DNA from: Paracoccaceae bacterium
GTDB taxonomy: Bacteria > Pseudomonadota > Alphaproteobacteria > Rhodobacterales > Rhodobacteraceae
Reading direction: 5' to 3'
DNA: 36,304 bases
Assembly (NCBI GenBank): GCA_030066855.1
Contig: JASJAU010000032.1
Coordinates: 1-36,304, forward strand
The notes under the pieces are model-generated. The model ran no database searches, had not been told where the DNA came from, and worked only from the letters and a program-made list of their open reading frames with translations. Position 1 is the stretch's first letter. Each line of letters starts with the position of its first letter. Below, one piece after another: positions 1 to 8,126 of the stretch. A program made the translations under genes and the position numbers.

Positions 1-117
1 GGAATTGTTGACTACGCCGTGACCCATTCGCCAGTTGCTGACGGATGTCGGCGTGAAACGCCTTCAACCCTAGAGGTCACAATCGCCTGAAGGCCTACAA
101 GCAGAGAGTACAGCCCA

Positions 118-624
118 ATGAACACGAGAACTCACGTCAGCGAAGGGGGCTGTACATGCGGTCATGTGCGTTATCAGGTGGTGGCTGACCCCCTGATCGT
201 ACATGGCTGTCATTGCCGGGGATGCCAGAAGAACTCCGGTTCCGCTTTCGCGATCAATGCATTGTTTGAGGCAGATCGCGTTAGGCTCACGTCGGGCACC
301 GTGGACAAAATCTCCGTTCCGACGCCCAGCGGCACAGGTCAGGATATTACCCGTTGTTCAAAGTGCAAAGTCGCGGTTTGGAGCAACTACAATATGGGCG
401 GCCTCCGAAAGTATATCCGCTTTATCCGCGTCGGCACTCTTGATGACCCCGACCAATACCCGCCAGATGTGCACATCTATACTTGCTCGAAGCAACCGTG
501 GGTCATTCTGCCAAAGGGGGACAGAAGAGTTATTAAGTTCTATGAATTCGCCGAGACTTGGACGCCCGAGAGTTTGGAGCGTCTCGCGGAGATCGAAGCA
601 TCCGCCGGCATCAAGATTTCCTGA
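118..624 (+). CDS. GFA-family zinc-binding protein
   Basis: A 168-residue protein of the GFA fold (glutathione-dependent formaldehyde-activating enzyme / CENP-V family). The zinc-binding cysteine pattern is complete: GGCTCG near residue 11, then GCHCRGCQKNSGS near residue 30, then TRCSKCK near residue 78. These are the structural and catalytic zinc ligands of the family. The length is typical. Members bind zinc, and some have been linked to S-hydroxymethylglutathione formation, but most have no proven reaction, so I claim only the fold. The gene stands alone on the plus strand; the next gene is on the same strand about 180 bases on, too far to suggest coupling. The ribosome site is weak (AGAGAG about 10 bases upstream), but this ATG precedes the first conserved cysteines by only a few residues. 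Confidence 0.9.
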   Translation: MNTRTHVSEGGCTCGHVRYQVVADPLIVHGCHCRGCQKNSGSAFAINALFEADRVRLTSGTVDKISVPTPSGTGQDITRCSKCKVAVWSNYNMGGLRKYIRFIRVGTLDDPDQYPPDVHIYTCSKQPWVILPKGDRRVIKFYEFAETWTPESLERLAEIEASAGIKIS

Positions 625-721
625 CGGAGTAAGGTCGCACGGCGCTCCAGCCAAGGCCCAAAACTCAAGGCATTCAGGTATTCCAGTTCTTGAGTAAGAA
701 ACCCTCAAATGCGCATGAAAC

Positions 722-750
722 TAATGCCCGCTTCGGGCTCCAAGCAGACT
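722..750 (+). repeat. Dispersed intergenic repeat, GGGCTC type, diverged copy
   Basis: AATGCCCGCTTCGGGCTCCA resembles the repeat at 14563 and 10298. It lies in the gap before the ankyrin-cytochrome gene. Confidence 0.45.
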
Positions 751-802
751 TTTGGGCAAAAGTTCGCTATGGTGATACTGCATGGACAGTCCGGAGGGGA
801 CC

Positions 803-1654
803 GTGATCAGACATGTAGTTCGGGTCATGGCGTGTTCGATTGTCAGTTGGATGGCTGCCACCGCCGCATCGAATGCCGAGATGATCCATCTGATGGCGCG
901 GAAGGGCGATGCTCAGGCGGTTCTCGGCGAGATCGCCAAGGGCGCCGACGTCGACATGCCAAGCACGCGCCACACGACCGAAGTAGGGGTGTCGCCGCTG
1001 TTCATTGCGTCGAAGTTCGGCAAGGTCGACGTCGTAGCAGCGCTGATTGAGGCGGGCGCCGATGTTCACCGGCTCTACAAAGACATCTCCGCGCCCTATG
1101 CCTATGGCACGCCGCTGCACGTCGCCGCGCAGAACGGACGGACCGAGGTCGTCCGTGTGCTTCTGGATGCCGGAGCCGACCCGAACGTTTTTGACCACTC
1201 GATCGGCACACCCATGCATTTTGCCCGCTGGAAGGGCCATGAGGAAGTCGCGGCGCTGTTGGAGGCACGTGGTGGCGAGGTTCGGCACGTTCAGGCGCCG
1301 ATCGAACACGATCTCTTGGGCGCGGACCTCGAATTGGGCAGGGAGATTGTGTTCGGGTGCGGAGGCTGCCACAGCCTGAAGGCGGAGGATCACGATCCGG
1401 ATCTTCGGGGGCCGCCGCTTTGGGGTGTCGTCAACCGTCCGGTCGCGTCATGGGCCGGGCATGCCTATTCGCCGGTCATGCAGGCCGAAGGCGGCATCTG
1501 GAACTACGAGAAACTGAATAACTTTATAGCTGCACCGAAGCGCTTCTTACCGGGCACGGACATGTGGGCGCGCGGTATCGATGACAACACCCGCCGGGCG
1601 GCGGCCATCGCCTATCTCAGGACCTTGGCCGATGACCCGGTGCCGTTGCCGTAG
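803..1654 (+). CDS. Secreted ankyrin-repeat / c-type cytochrome fusion protein
   Basis: Read from the GTG at 803, this is about 283 residues. A hydrophobic signal peptide ending near ATAASNA is followed by three to four ankyrin repeats (about residues 30 to 145; for example GTPLHVAAQNGRTEVVRVLL and TPMHFARWKGHEEVAALL). A class I cytochrome c domain follows, with heme motif C186-G-G-C189-H190 and a likely sixth ligand M254 in PGTDMWA. Covalent heme attachment occurs in the periplasm, so the signal peptide and heme motif agree. The ankyrin part probably docks a partner protein; the cytochrome part carries one electron. I chose GTG 803 because GGAGGGG lies just before it, although the spacing is short. 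ATG 782 and ATG 827 are alternatives in the same frame. The partner is unknown. Confidence 0.85.
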   Translation: MIRHVVRVMACSIVSWMAATAASNAEMIHLMARKGDAQAVLGEIAKGADVDMPSTRHTTEVGVSPLFIASKFGKVDVVAALIEAGADVHRLYKDISAPYAYGTPLHVAAQNGRTEVVRVLLDAGADPNVFDHSIGTPMHFARWKGHEEVAALLEARGGEVRHVQAPIEHDLLGADLELGREIVFGCGGCHSLKAEDHDPDLRGPPLWGVVNRPVASWAGHAYSPVMQAEGGIWNYEKLNNFIAAPKRFLPGTDMWARGIDDNTRRAAAIAYLRTLADDPVPLP

Positions 1655-1767
1655 AAAGGTAGTAGGGCTCAGCGCTCGTAGGAGACACCTGACGTTTCTG
1701 GTTATGTTCTCAGCTTCCCTGATCGGTCGAACGACTGCTTCGCGGACGACGCTGTCATTCGACGAGA

Positions 1768-2826
1768 TCAGACATCTTCCGAAGACTGGGCCCAAAGGTT
1801 GATTCCACCTTCGAATGCGAGGTCGTTGATCTCGGCGAGTTCGGCGTCGCTGAAAGCCAGATTGGACAGCGCGCCAACGCAATCCTCGATTTGCTCCGGG
1901 CGCGACGCCCCGATAAGCGCCGACGTCACCCTGGTGTCTTTCAACACCCAAGCGATCGCCATCTGCGCCAGTGTCTGACCGCGCGACTGGGCGATCTCGT
2001 TGAGGCTGTTCAGGCGTTCGATTGCAGTGACAGAGAGAAGAGACGGATCGAGGGACTTGCCGGCCTTGGCGCGGCTCCCTTCCGGGAGCCCATCCAGGTA
2101 CCTGTTGGTCAGAAGACCTTGAGCCAGTGGGGTGAAGGCAATGGAGCCGAGCCCAGTTTCGGCCAGAGTATCAAGCAAGCCGTCACGCTCGATCCAGCGG
2201 TTCAGAATGTTGTAAGACGGCTGATGGATGACAATCGGCGTTCCCAATTCTGCAAGCACGGCGGCGATCTCATTTGTCCTTTGCGTGTTGTAGCTGGAGA
2301 TTCCGATATAGAGAGCCTTTCCGCTTCGAACGATCTGGTCGAGAGCGCCGGCCGTTTCCTCGATGGGTGTCGAAGGGTCGTACCGATGAGAGTAGAAAAT
2401 GTCGACGTAGTCTACGCCCATCCGACGGAGGGATGCATCGCATGACGCGATCACATGCTTGCGTCCCCCCCATTCGCCATAGGGTCCGGACCACATATCG
2501 TAACCCGCCTTGGACGATATGATCATTTCGTCGCGATAGTGCCGAAAGTCGGTTCTAAGAATCTCGCCAAATGCGAGCTCCGCGGACCCAGGCGGAGGGC
2601 CATAATTGTTCGCCAGGTCGAAGTGGGTGATCCCAAGATCAAACGCTCGCGTGCACAGGGATCGTTTCAAGCTATGAGGTGTGTCGTCCCCGAAGTTGTG
2701 CCAGAGGCCGAGGGAAATCGCCGGCAGAAGCAAACCGGATCGACCCGCTCGCCGGTACTCCATCCGAGCGTAGCGATCGTCGTCAGCGACATACGGAGGG
2801 TCGAATGTTTTCAGATTGCGGGACAT
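1768..2826 (-). CDS. yghZ: Aldo/keto reductase, YghZ (L-glyceraldehyde 3-phosphate reductase) type
   Basis: A 352-residue NADPH-dependent aldo/keto reductase. Runs such as SLGLWHNFGDD, GITHFDLANNYGPPPGSAE, SKAGYDMWSGPYG, DIFYSHR, IHQPSYNILNRW and AFTPLAQGLL match the Escherichia coli YghZ/Gpr branch almost word for word. That enzyme reduces L-glyceraldehyde 3-phosphate and methylglyoxal. The catalytic tetrad Asp, Tyr, Lys and His is present in DLANNYG, SSKAGY and FYSHR. GGAGG lies 7 bases before the ATG. It is a single-gene unit, read towards the cytochrome gene. The exact physiological substrate is inferred from the subfamily only. Confidence 0.93.
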   Translation of the reverse strand: MSRNLKTFDPPYVADDDRYARMEYRRAGRSGLLLPAISLGLWHNFGDDTPHSLKRSLCTRAFDLGITHFDLANNYGPPPGSAELAFGEILRTDFRHYRDEMIISSKAGYDMWSGPYGEWGGRKHVIASCDASLRRMGVDYVDIFYSHRYDPSTPIEETAGALDQIVRSGKALYIGISSYNTQRTNEIAAVLAELGTPIVIHQPSYNILNRWIERDGLLDTLAETGLGSIAFTPLAQGLLTNRYLDGLPEGSRAKAGKSLDPSLLSVTAIERLNSLNEIAQSRGQTLAQMAIAWVLKDTRVTSALIGASRPEQIEDCVGALSNLAFSDAELAEINDLAFEGGINLWAQSSEDV

Positions 2827-3231
2827 TTTGATCCTCCGGCAGGGAGCTCCTTCGATCGGTACTAAACACGAACGCCGTCCGTGCCAACGTTCCGGATCGC
2901 ACGGAGTTCGTCATCGGCGAGAGACCTGCGGGAATGGGCTCAATGCGCGTCAAGGCAATCCAAAGGTGTTACGCGCTCCGGGCTCTTAGGACAAATCTGA
3001 CGCCACCGGTCGGGTTTCGAACTCGTTCACGGAGGGGAATGACTACTCTGCGGACCAAGCGGCCCTTGAACTTGAAGGCCCGACGGCAGTTGAGAATGCT
3101 CGGTTAGCCCGACGCGCCAATCGGCTTCAAGCGAGCTCCCCTGATCTCTGGATGTTAACCTCGCGCAACGACAGTATACCCGCTTGGCATGAGTGTTCTC
3201 CGATGCCGGCGATGTCTGGTGTGGAGGAGAC
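2827..3231. other. Intergenic region with two repeat copies
   Basis: Divergent gap between the aldo/keto reductase and the VWA gene, so it should hold promoters for both. I see no convincing gene. Bases 2971-3004 resemble the GGGCTCATAG-type repeat, and 3037-3065 resemble the GCTTTGCGGAC-type repeat. The overlapping short frames here have no recognisable protein content. Confidence 0.5.
3037..3065 (+). repeat. Dispersed intergenic repeat, TTTGCGGAC type, diverged copy
   Basis: GAATGACTACTCTGCGGACC followed by AAGCGGCCC matches the copies at 3964 and 10368 with a few changes. Confidence 0.5.
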
Positions 3232-3948
3232 ATGCGATCGAACTTGGCCGTCAAGCGATGCTGCAGATTGGTCATCTTGGCGCTTGCTGGTGCAGCCGCG
3301 CCGTTGCCAGTCTTTGCCTGCCGCCTTGCTCTTGTCTTGGCCATCGACGTCTCGACCTCTGTCGACCAACGCGACTACAGCCTTCAGCGAAACGGATTGG
3401 CAAACGCCATCAGGTCTCAAGAAGTGAAAGGCGCCTTCTTGTCTTCCGGCGCACCTGTGGCTCTTTCGGCTTACGAATGGAGCGGTCAGCACAACCAGCG
3501 GATCGTTCTCGCCTGGAAGCTCATGACGAGCGTTGATGACATGGATGAAGCTGCCGAAACGATCGAAAGCGTTGATCGTTCCCGATCTGGCTATCCCACG
3601 TCGCTAGGTCGCGCCCTCAGCTTCGGGGCCGATGTGCTGGCAGCCGCGCCTGGGTGCCAGAGACAGACCATAGACGTGAGCGGGGACGGGAGGAACAACG
3701 ACGGCTACCCGCCGGACATCGCCTACCAGAGAAGCGCATTCGACAGCATCAACGTGAACGCGTTGGCCATTGGCGGCAGCGAACCGCTAGGCGCGCTTGT
3801 TACGTACTTTGAGGAGAACGTCATCCGTGGCTCCGGTGCCTTCGTCGAAGTCGCGCGCAATCACGAAGAGTTTGAGGAAGCGATGAGACGGAAACTAGTA
3901 CGAGAAGTGGCCACTTTCATGATGAGCGAAACCAACTTCGACAAGTGA
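3232..3948 (+). CDS. Secreted DUF1194 protein with von Willebrand A domain
   Basis: A 238-residue protein starting at ATG 3232, which has GGAGGAG directly upstream; the longer frame upstream has no such site. Residues 1 to about 29 form a signal peptide (basic start, then LVILALAGAAAPLPVFA). The mature part begins CRLALVLAIDVSTSVD, with the metal-ion adhesion motif D-x-S-x-S. It continues with GYPTSLGRAL (the usual Thr position) and IDVSGDGRNN (the usual Asp position). This is the DUF1194 family, common in alphaproteobacteria and of unknown function. VWA domains bind protein partners through a divalent metal, so a periplasmic binding or assembly role is likely. The gene stands alone. Confidence 0.88.
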   Translation: MRSNLAVKRCCRLVILALAGAAAPLPVFACRLALVLAIDVSTSVDQRDYSLQRNGLANAIRSQEVKGAFLSSGAPVALSAYEWSGQHNQRIVLAWKLMTSVDDMDEAAETIESVDRSRSGYPTSLGRALSFGADVLAAAPGCQRQTIDVSGDGRNNDGYPPDIAYQRSAFDSINVNALAIGGSEPLGALVTYFEENVIRGSGAFVEVARNHEEFEEAMRRKLVREVATFMMSETNFDK

Positions 3949-3963
3949 TAGTGGCTGCAGTTC

Positions 3964-4290
3964 AATGACCGCTTTGCGGACGAAGGCGCCACTTCCGGAA
4001 GGCCCCCTCATACCCGAGAGAGCCGCGAGCATCAGACCTTTGGGAAATGCCCGACGATCCCGCGCTTCCACCATCTCCGCCAAAGCTTGAGTGCGTGACG
4101 CCGCTGACTTGGCCCTTTCAGAGCCATTCTCACTATTTCTGCCATTGACCTGCTCGACTGCCCGCTGCGACGCGGGTTGATCCAGCGTTCATGAAGCTGA
4201 GTTCGACTTCTAGCCGCCTCACAGTCAAACCGGCGCTTTTTGAAGTTGAGCCGAAGCCTGCCTATTGAGGGCCGCCTTGCAACGAATGCG
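3964..4290. repeat. 327-bp duplicated element, copy 1
   Basis: This stretch aligns almost without gaps to 11061-11387 (offset 7096 to 7097, with a single one-base indel near 4004), at very roughly 85 percent identity. It begins with the short repeat AATGACCGCTTTGCGGACGA and ends near GCAACGAATGCG. On the minus strand both copies keep an open frame, which ends in KRGIVGHFPKV at 4032 in this copy. It could be a short mobile element, a conserved structured region, or a small-protein family. The remainder of this gap, 4291 to 4451, shows nothing I recognise. Confidence 0.85.
4032..4145 (-). other. Possible small protein inside the duplicated element
   Basis: From the ATG at 4145 the minus strand encodes 37 residues, starting MAEIVRMALKGP and ending KRGIVGHFPKV. 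The matching frame in the second copy (11129-11242) starts MAAILRMALNGP and ends the same way. In the last third, nearly all codon differences are synonymous, while the first half has many replacements. I see no ribosome site and no known family. A coding role is a hypothesis only. Confidence 0.25.
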
Positions 4291-4451
4291 CCAAAAGCGC
4301 TCATCAACCTCGGCGAAAGGCAGCCGATGCTTCGTGCAGTAGAGCGATTGAACGGCAAGACTCTGCCGTCCGAAACCAGCCGCATGTTCATAGCGATAAC
4401 GATTGGCTATCCGCGAGTACGAGAGCAGGATTTTTGAACACAGGTTTTCTT

Positions 4452-4595
4452 ATGGGACATGATCCGAACGAGAAGTCGGACCGTTTGCGGTTCACGATAC
4501 TTGAGAGGTTTTCCTTCACCGTGGCGCTTGTGGTTGCGGTGGCGGCTTTGTTGAGCGCGGGCGGCGCTGTGCTGGAAGCCTACTTGCAGAACTAG
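4452..4595 (+). CDS. Possible small single-span membrane protein (47 aa)
   Basis: ATG 4452 to TAG 4595 encodes 47 residues. A charged N-terminus (MGHDPNEKSDRLRF) is followed by one hydrophobic segment of about 20 residues (FTVALVVAVAALLSAGGAVL) and a short tail. The layout, polar start then a single alanine/valine-rich helix, is typical of small inner-membrane proteins. The ribosome site is poor (AGG about 8 bases upstream). There is no known family, and no neighbour lies close enough to suggest a role. It may be a chance frame. Confidence 0.35.
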   Translation: MGHDPNEKSDRLRFTILERFSFTVALVVAVAALLSAGGAVLEAYLQN

Positions 4596-4723
4596 GTGCG
4601 TGTTGGCGACAAGGAGGCTCTTGGACAGAACGCCATCTGAGAGCCCTTTGCGTTTATTGATGGTGACACACTGTTTCGCGGCGTTTGGCTTTTCAGGCGG
4701 CGAGCTTTGACTAAATGGCCCTT

Positions 4724-4803
4724 GGACCGGGGCGGTCGGAACTCCCCCGTGTGATGCTTGGTGTGTTTGCCCCAGCTAGTCGGCCTTCTACCTGCCCCGG
4801 TCC
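4724..4803. repeat. Hairpin repeat element, full copy
   Basis: Bounded by perfect 10-base inverted arms: GGACCGGGGC at 4724-4733 and GCCCCGGTCC at 4794-4803. The inner part (about 4749 to 4785) is repeated near 11773-11813, and the outer arm with the following GAACTCCCCCG is repeated, changed, at 12227. It has no coding content. It may be a MITE-like or structured intergenic element. Confidence 0.7.
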
Positions 4804-4860
4804 ACCACAAGCTTCGGCAAAAACTTCTCCTAAGACTTCCGGGGTCCGCTTCTACCCCTC

Positions 4861-4887
4861 GAATGGCCGCTTTGCGGACTTTGCTGC
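4861..4887 (+). repeat. Dispersed intergenic repeat, TTTGCGGAC type
   Basis: GAATGGCCGCTTTGCGGACT matches the copies at 3964 and 10368. CCGC-TTT-GCGG can fold as a small hairpin. Confidence 0.7.
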
Positions 4888-4992
4888 TTTTCGAACACGC
4901 CGCTTGTTTGCAACCTTTGGTCCACATACTAGTCGGCCAGAACTCTTGGCGCAGAGTAATTAACTGCAATCAACAGCCCTTGAGGTGTCAAT

Positions 4993-5640
4993 ATGCTGGT
5001 ACTGAGCAAGTCGTATCGCAAAGTTCTCTTTGATATGGATGGGACCTTGGTCGACTCCCGCGCGGCGGTTGAAAGAGTTTGGAGGAAGTGGGCAGCCCGC
5101 AACAACCTTGATCTGAGCGCAATACTCGAAGTTTCTCATGGTCGCCGGGCCATCGACACTGTGCGCAAGTTTTCAACCGAGAAAATGGACATTGAAGTTG
5201 AGGCCGCTTGGCTCGCAAACGAAGAAATCAAGGACATTGAGGGGATAGTCGCCGTTCCCGGCGCCGCACAGCTTGTCTGGCAGCTGCAATCAAACGATTG
5301 GGCGGTTGTAACCTCTGCTGACCGCGCACTGGCATCGAGGCGCCTTGCGGCAGCCGGTTTGCCGATACCTCAGACACTCATAACCGCCGAGGATGTGCAA
5401 TTTGGGAAACCCAATCCTGAAGGTTATGAGTTGGCTGCGACAAGGCTCGGGACGACCGCGGATCAGTGCATTGTCTTTGAAGATGCTCCTGCAGGAATCG
5501 AAGCGGGTATAAATGCCGGAAGCGATGTAGTTGCGGTAAGTGCGGCGCGGCCTCATGAGTTTGAGGAGCTGTGTCCGACGATTCACAACTTTGGCGCGAT
5601 ATCATTTCGACTAAACGGCACAGAAGTCGGTAAACGCTGA
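4993..5640 (+). CDS. HAD-superfamily sugar-phosphatase-like hydrolase
   Basis: A 215-residue HAD phosphatase of the beta-phosphoglucomutase-like / sugar phosphatase branch. All four motifs are visible: FDMDGTLVDS (nucleophile Asp and acid/base Asp) at about residue 14, VTSADR (motif II), KPNPEGYELAA (motif III Lys), and VFEDAPAGIEAG (motif IV acids). The helical cap lies between motifs I and II and includes HGRRAIDTV. The length matches 2-deoxyglucose-6-phosphate or glycerol-phosphate phosphatases. It probably dephosphorylates a small sugar phosphate in the cytoplasm; the substrate cannot be read from sequence. The start is supported by GAGGTG 5 to 6 bases upstream. It is a lone gene convergent with the M24 gene. 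Confidence 0.88.
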   Translation: MLVLSKSYRKVLFDMDGTLVDSRAAVERVWRKWAARNNLDLSAILEVSHGRRAIDTVRKFSTEKMDIEVEAAWLANEEIKDIEGIVAVPGAAQLVWQLQSNDWAVVTSADRALASRRLAAAGLPIPQTLITAEDVQFGKPNPEGYELAATRLGTTADQCIVFEDAPAGIEAGINAGSDVVAVSAARPHEFEELCPTIHNFGAISFRLNGTEVGKR

Positions 5641-5672
5641 TATCCGCTTCGGGCTCATAGCAGTCATCTGAC
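5641..5672 (+). repeat. Dispersed intergenic repeat, GGGCTCATAG type
   Basis: Shares 22 identical bases (from GGGCTCATAG at 5651 through CTGAC) with the copy at 10311. It lies right after the stop of the HAD gene, in the convergent gap. Confidence 0.75.
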
Positions 5673-5731
5673 AGGTTAGGTTGGAAACAGGGCTCGCGAA
5701 GCTCCGGCTCCTTAGGCATGCCGCAATCGAT

Positions 5732-7129
5732 CTATGCGTTGCTTCTAGTAAACACGTGGGATGGCGAAAGCATGAATGGAGCGAAGTACCCTGCGAGGTT
5801 GGACATCGGCAGGACCTCCGGCTTCAAACTGACGTTGAGCATTTCGCGCAGGAAACTCCGCCGCATTTCGATCCTCGCCCAAGCACCTGGATAGCGATCA
5901 GCAAACTCTGACCTGCCTTTCTCATCGAGCAGGACGATACCGTCTTCTATATTGGCCGTGCCGTAGGCGGACCCGGTCGCCGGAATGATGTCGAGCTGTA
6001 TTGCCTGACCTGAGCGCAGTGTCTCTTGGCTGCCAGGATAGATCGGCGAGTTCATCCACTCGTCGAGGTGAATGAGGTGTCCGGGGTTGAGCGTCACTCC
6101 AAAAAACGGATCACCCAAATGCGATTTCACCAGAGCGTCCAGCTTTCCGCCTGTGACGCCTATCCCAACCGTTTGGTACCATTCGGCCGCGCATTCGAAA
6201 TAGGGCCCGGCCAGTACTTCAACATAGTCCCGGACTTCGGCCGGAAGGTCATCCGGTCCTTCCGCCACCCATCCCGCTCTGCATGTGAGAGCGCCCTGCA
6301 CTCCAACAGCAATCTGAAAAGGCTCGCCCCGTTCGATCACCTTGTCAGAAGGGCTCGCCAGGCCGAGTCGTGTTCGCCCACCGCTGCTTATCATCGGATG
6401 GCAACTCAGCGGCAGCCGACCAAGCCGAAGCTCATCCGAAAGATCGCGTTCCGTGATGCCAGGCTTGAGGGCACGCAGAACGCGTTTGACGGCCTCAGAA
6501 ACGTGACTGGCGGCGTACTCAAACTGAGCGATCTGATCGATCTCGTTTTCCGTGCGCATTCCAGTCGTCGGATGCATGAAGAGGTCAGTCGCGTTGCGAA
6601 CGTTCTTTTCGCCAACAACTGTTCTCAAGGCATCGGCAAGGTATGAGGGTATCTCCAGCCAAGATGCTGGCTTGGCAGTTTCGTCCGAAGTGAAATACTT
6701 CCAACCGATGACCCCGGTAGTAACGCCTTCGCGCAGCCCGAGTTCGCGCATGACTTCTTCAATTTCCGGAGTCTGGCTGCGGTTCTGCCCGAGCAATCCA
6801 AAAGGCGGATACAAGACCAGGCGGAAGTCCAAAGGTGACACGCCCGCATAACCCTGGTTCTCCGGTCCGGTGATGAGGACCGGTTCATTGCGACCGACGA
6901 TGACAAGCAGTGCTTCCTCAAATCGCGGATCGACGCCGCAAATGTAGGCGAGATTGGCAAAGTGCTCTCGATCGCTATAGATAGCGAGCGCTTCGAAACC
7001 GGCATCAGACGCGCGTTTTTTCAAACGCTCAAGCCTGTCGAGGTACAAGCCGGGTGCCAGTTCCGGAAACCGATCCGGCACCCCGAATTCCGGAAGTGGG
7101 ACTTTATCGAGATGGGTTCTTTGCGCCAT
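5732..7129 (-). CDS. M24 (pita-bread fold) aminopeptidase-like protein, metal site apparently lost
   Basis: From the ATG at 7129 this is 465 residues. An N-terminal creatinase-type domain (about 30 to 170; GLYLDRLERLKKRA, then EALAIYSDREHFANLAYICG) precedes a C-terminal M24 domain. The C-terminal half keeps the fold (MISSGGRTRLGL, LNPGHLIHLDEWMNSP, GQAIQLDIIPAT, NIEDGIVLLDEKG). I cannot find the usual pair of metal-binding aspartates: the strand that should carry them reads FQIAVGVQGALTCRAGWVAEG. It may therefore act metal-free, as creatinase does, or serve as a non-peptidase. The frame extends to 7228, but those 33 extra residues have no family character, so I chose 7129. It is a single gene; the substrate is unknown. 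Confidence 0.82.
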   Translation of the reverse strand: MAQRTHLDKVPLPEFGVPDRFPELAPGLYLDRLERLKKRASDAGFEALAIYSDREHFANLAYICGVDPRFEEALLVIVGRNEPVLITGPENQGYAGVSPLDFRLVLYPPFGLLGQNRSQTPEIEEVMRELGLREGVTTGVIGWKYFTSDETAKPASWLEIPSYLADALRTVVGEKNVRNATDLFMHPTTGMRTENEIDQIAQFEYAASHVSEAVKRVLRALKPGITERDLSDELRLGRLPLSCHPMISSGGRTRLGLASPSDKVIERGEPFQIAVGVQGALTCRAGWVAEGPDDLPAEVRDYVEVLAGPYFECAAEWYQTVGIGVTGGKLDALVKSHLGDPFFGVTLNPGHLIHLDEWMNSPIYPGSQETLRSGQAIQLDIIPATGSAYGTANIEDGIVLLDEKGRSEFADRYPGAWARIEMRRSFLREMLNVSLKPEVLPMSNLAGYFAPFMLSPSHVFTRSNA

Positions 7130-7280
7130 TTCAGTTGCCCTGCCGACGGTTGCGAGAAGCGAACTCCAACTGACCATACAGCCTTTGGCCGCTTTTGTGG
7201 CGCCCGCCCATCGAACGTATCGATCCACGCTAGGCAGATTCAGAAGTATTCGCCATTCGGCTTCGTTGTTTTTTGCTGCA

Positions 7281-7316
7281 GAACGTTCGCCTTGGGCTCA
7301 AAGGCGACGTCTGACG
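7281..7316 (+). repeat. Dispersed intergenic repeat, GGGCTCA type, hairpin form
   Basis: GAACGTTCGCCTTGGGCTCA leads into AAGGCGACGTCTGACG, matching the pattern at 10298 (GAACGTCCGCTTTGGGCTCA and CATCTGACG). CGCCTT-GGGCTCA-AAGGCG forms a 6-bp stem. Confidence 0.65.
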
Positions 7317-7346
7317 CAATCGGACTGCGCTTTGCTTCCTAAGGCA

Positions 7347-7610
7347 CTATGAATAAATGCAATCCGGATGCTTTGGCCTCTCGATCCAACCGCAGCATCT
7401 GTCTCCGAGCTGGATAGGGGGACAAGGAACGGTTGCATACGAGCAATAAACACAACAGTCGCCCTCAAGCGGCTTCAGTACCGTCGAGCACGACTTGCAC
7501 TCGTAGAACCACTGACATGCGTCGGTCGGCATGGTTTCGGTCTCGATATGGCCGCAGTTCGGGCAAGTGATAGCGCTTTCCAGCACAACGGTCTGATCGT
7601 TCAGCCCCAT
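7347..7610 (-). CDS. Small cysteine-rich (zinc-ribbon-like) protein with GDCCVYCSY motif
   Basis: From ATG 7610 this is 87 residues. It has a zinc-ribbon-like arrangement: ITCPNCGH near residue 15 and YECKSCSTVL near residue 38, followed by GDCCVYCSYATVPCPPIQ near residue 53. The last motif is typical of a small conserved family often found in proteobacteria next to metal or redox genes; its function is not established. The frame continues upstream to 7700, but that part overlaps the end of the DUF1059 gene and has no family character. It lies 23 bases downstream of the DUF1059 gene on the same strand, so the two probably share a transcript. Zinc binding is inferred from the cysteine pairs. 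Confidence 0.75.
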   Translation of the reverse strand: MGLNDQTVVLESAITCPNCGHIETETMPTDACQWFYECKSCSTVLKPLEGDCCVYCSYATVPCPPIQLGDRCCGWIERPKHPDCIYS

Positions 7611-7633
7611 GGATTGACCGGACACATCCGTAC

Positions 7634-7843
7634 TTAACTGAGTTTGACGTTCGCGGGTTTGATCAGGGTTGCCAGATATTCCCGTGTCTCGCCGTCCCAA
7701 TCGGAAGGGTTTTCATTGTGCGCAACCTGCGCATGAAGCTCCATGAGCTTCCAAACCTCGTCCTTGGTCTCCGCGACCACGCTTGCAGGACAAGCCTCCA
7801 TCCCCTCGCAATCTCGACATGCGTATAAAAATGCGTTCGCCAT
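7634..7843 (-). CDS. DUF1059 small protein
   Basis: From ATG 7843, with AGAGGGGAG about 7 bases upstream, this is 69 residues. The motif YACRDCEGMEACPASVVAET and the segment ETKDEVWKLMELHAQVAH are characteristic of DUF1059, a small cytoplasmic family of unknown function with conserved cysteines that could bind metal. The ORF can be extended upstream, but the ribosome site and family start fix ATG 7843. It is probably the first gene of a two-gene unit with the cysteine-rich protein downstream. Confidence 0.85.
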   Translation of the reverse strand: MANAFLYACRDCEGMEACPASVVAETKDEVWKLMELHAQVAHNENPSDWDGETREYLATLIKPANVKLS

Positions 7844-7944
7844 GGCGGTTCTCCCCTCTGTCCCAACAGAGAATAGCAGATCCGCGCCTAGCCACCGAAT
7901 CGAGCACCTAGGGTGTTCTTTGGTGTACCGAAACCACAGCAACA

Positions 7945-7981
7945 GACGTCCGCCTTGGGCTAATGGGAGACATTCGCCGAC
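7945..7981 (+). repeat. Dispersed intergenic repeat, GGGCT type, diverged copy
   Basis: GACGTCCGCCTTGGGCTAAT followed by GGGAGACATTCGCCGAC resembles the copies at 10298 and 14563. It lies in the gap between the DUF1059 gene and the AEC transporter, and a weaker copy (GAACGACCGCTATGCGCC) follows at 8018. Confidence 0.5.
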
Positions 7982-8126
7982 TTTGGTCAGGCGTTCCGTT
8001 GCTTCCCACGAAGCGAACGACCGCTATGCGCCAAATTGAATCTAGGTCTGTCCGTCATGGGCTGCTCTGAAGCAGACCCCAACCAACCACTTGCCAGTTT
8101 GAGCATTTGGTTCTGGTCAATGGTCC

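Larger units (their letters stand above)
4596..4992. other. Intergenic region with repeat elements
   Basis: No convincing gene. It holds the hairpin element 4724-4803 and a GCTTTGCGGAC-type repeat at 4861-4887. Overlapping frames on both strands have low-complexity, repeat-derived translations. Confidence 0.5.
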
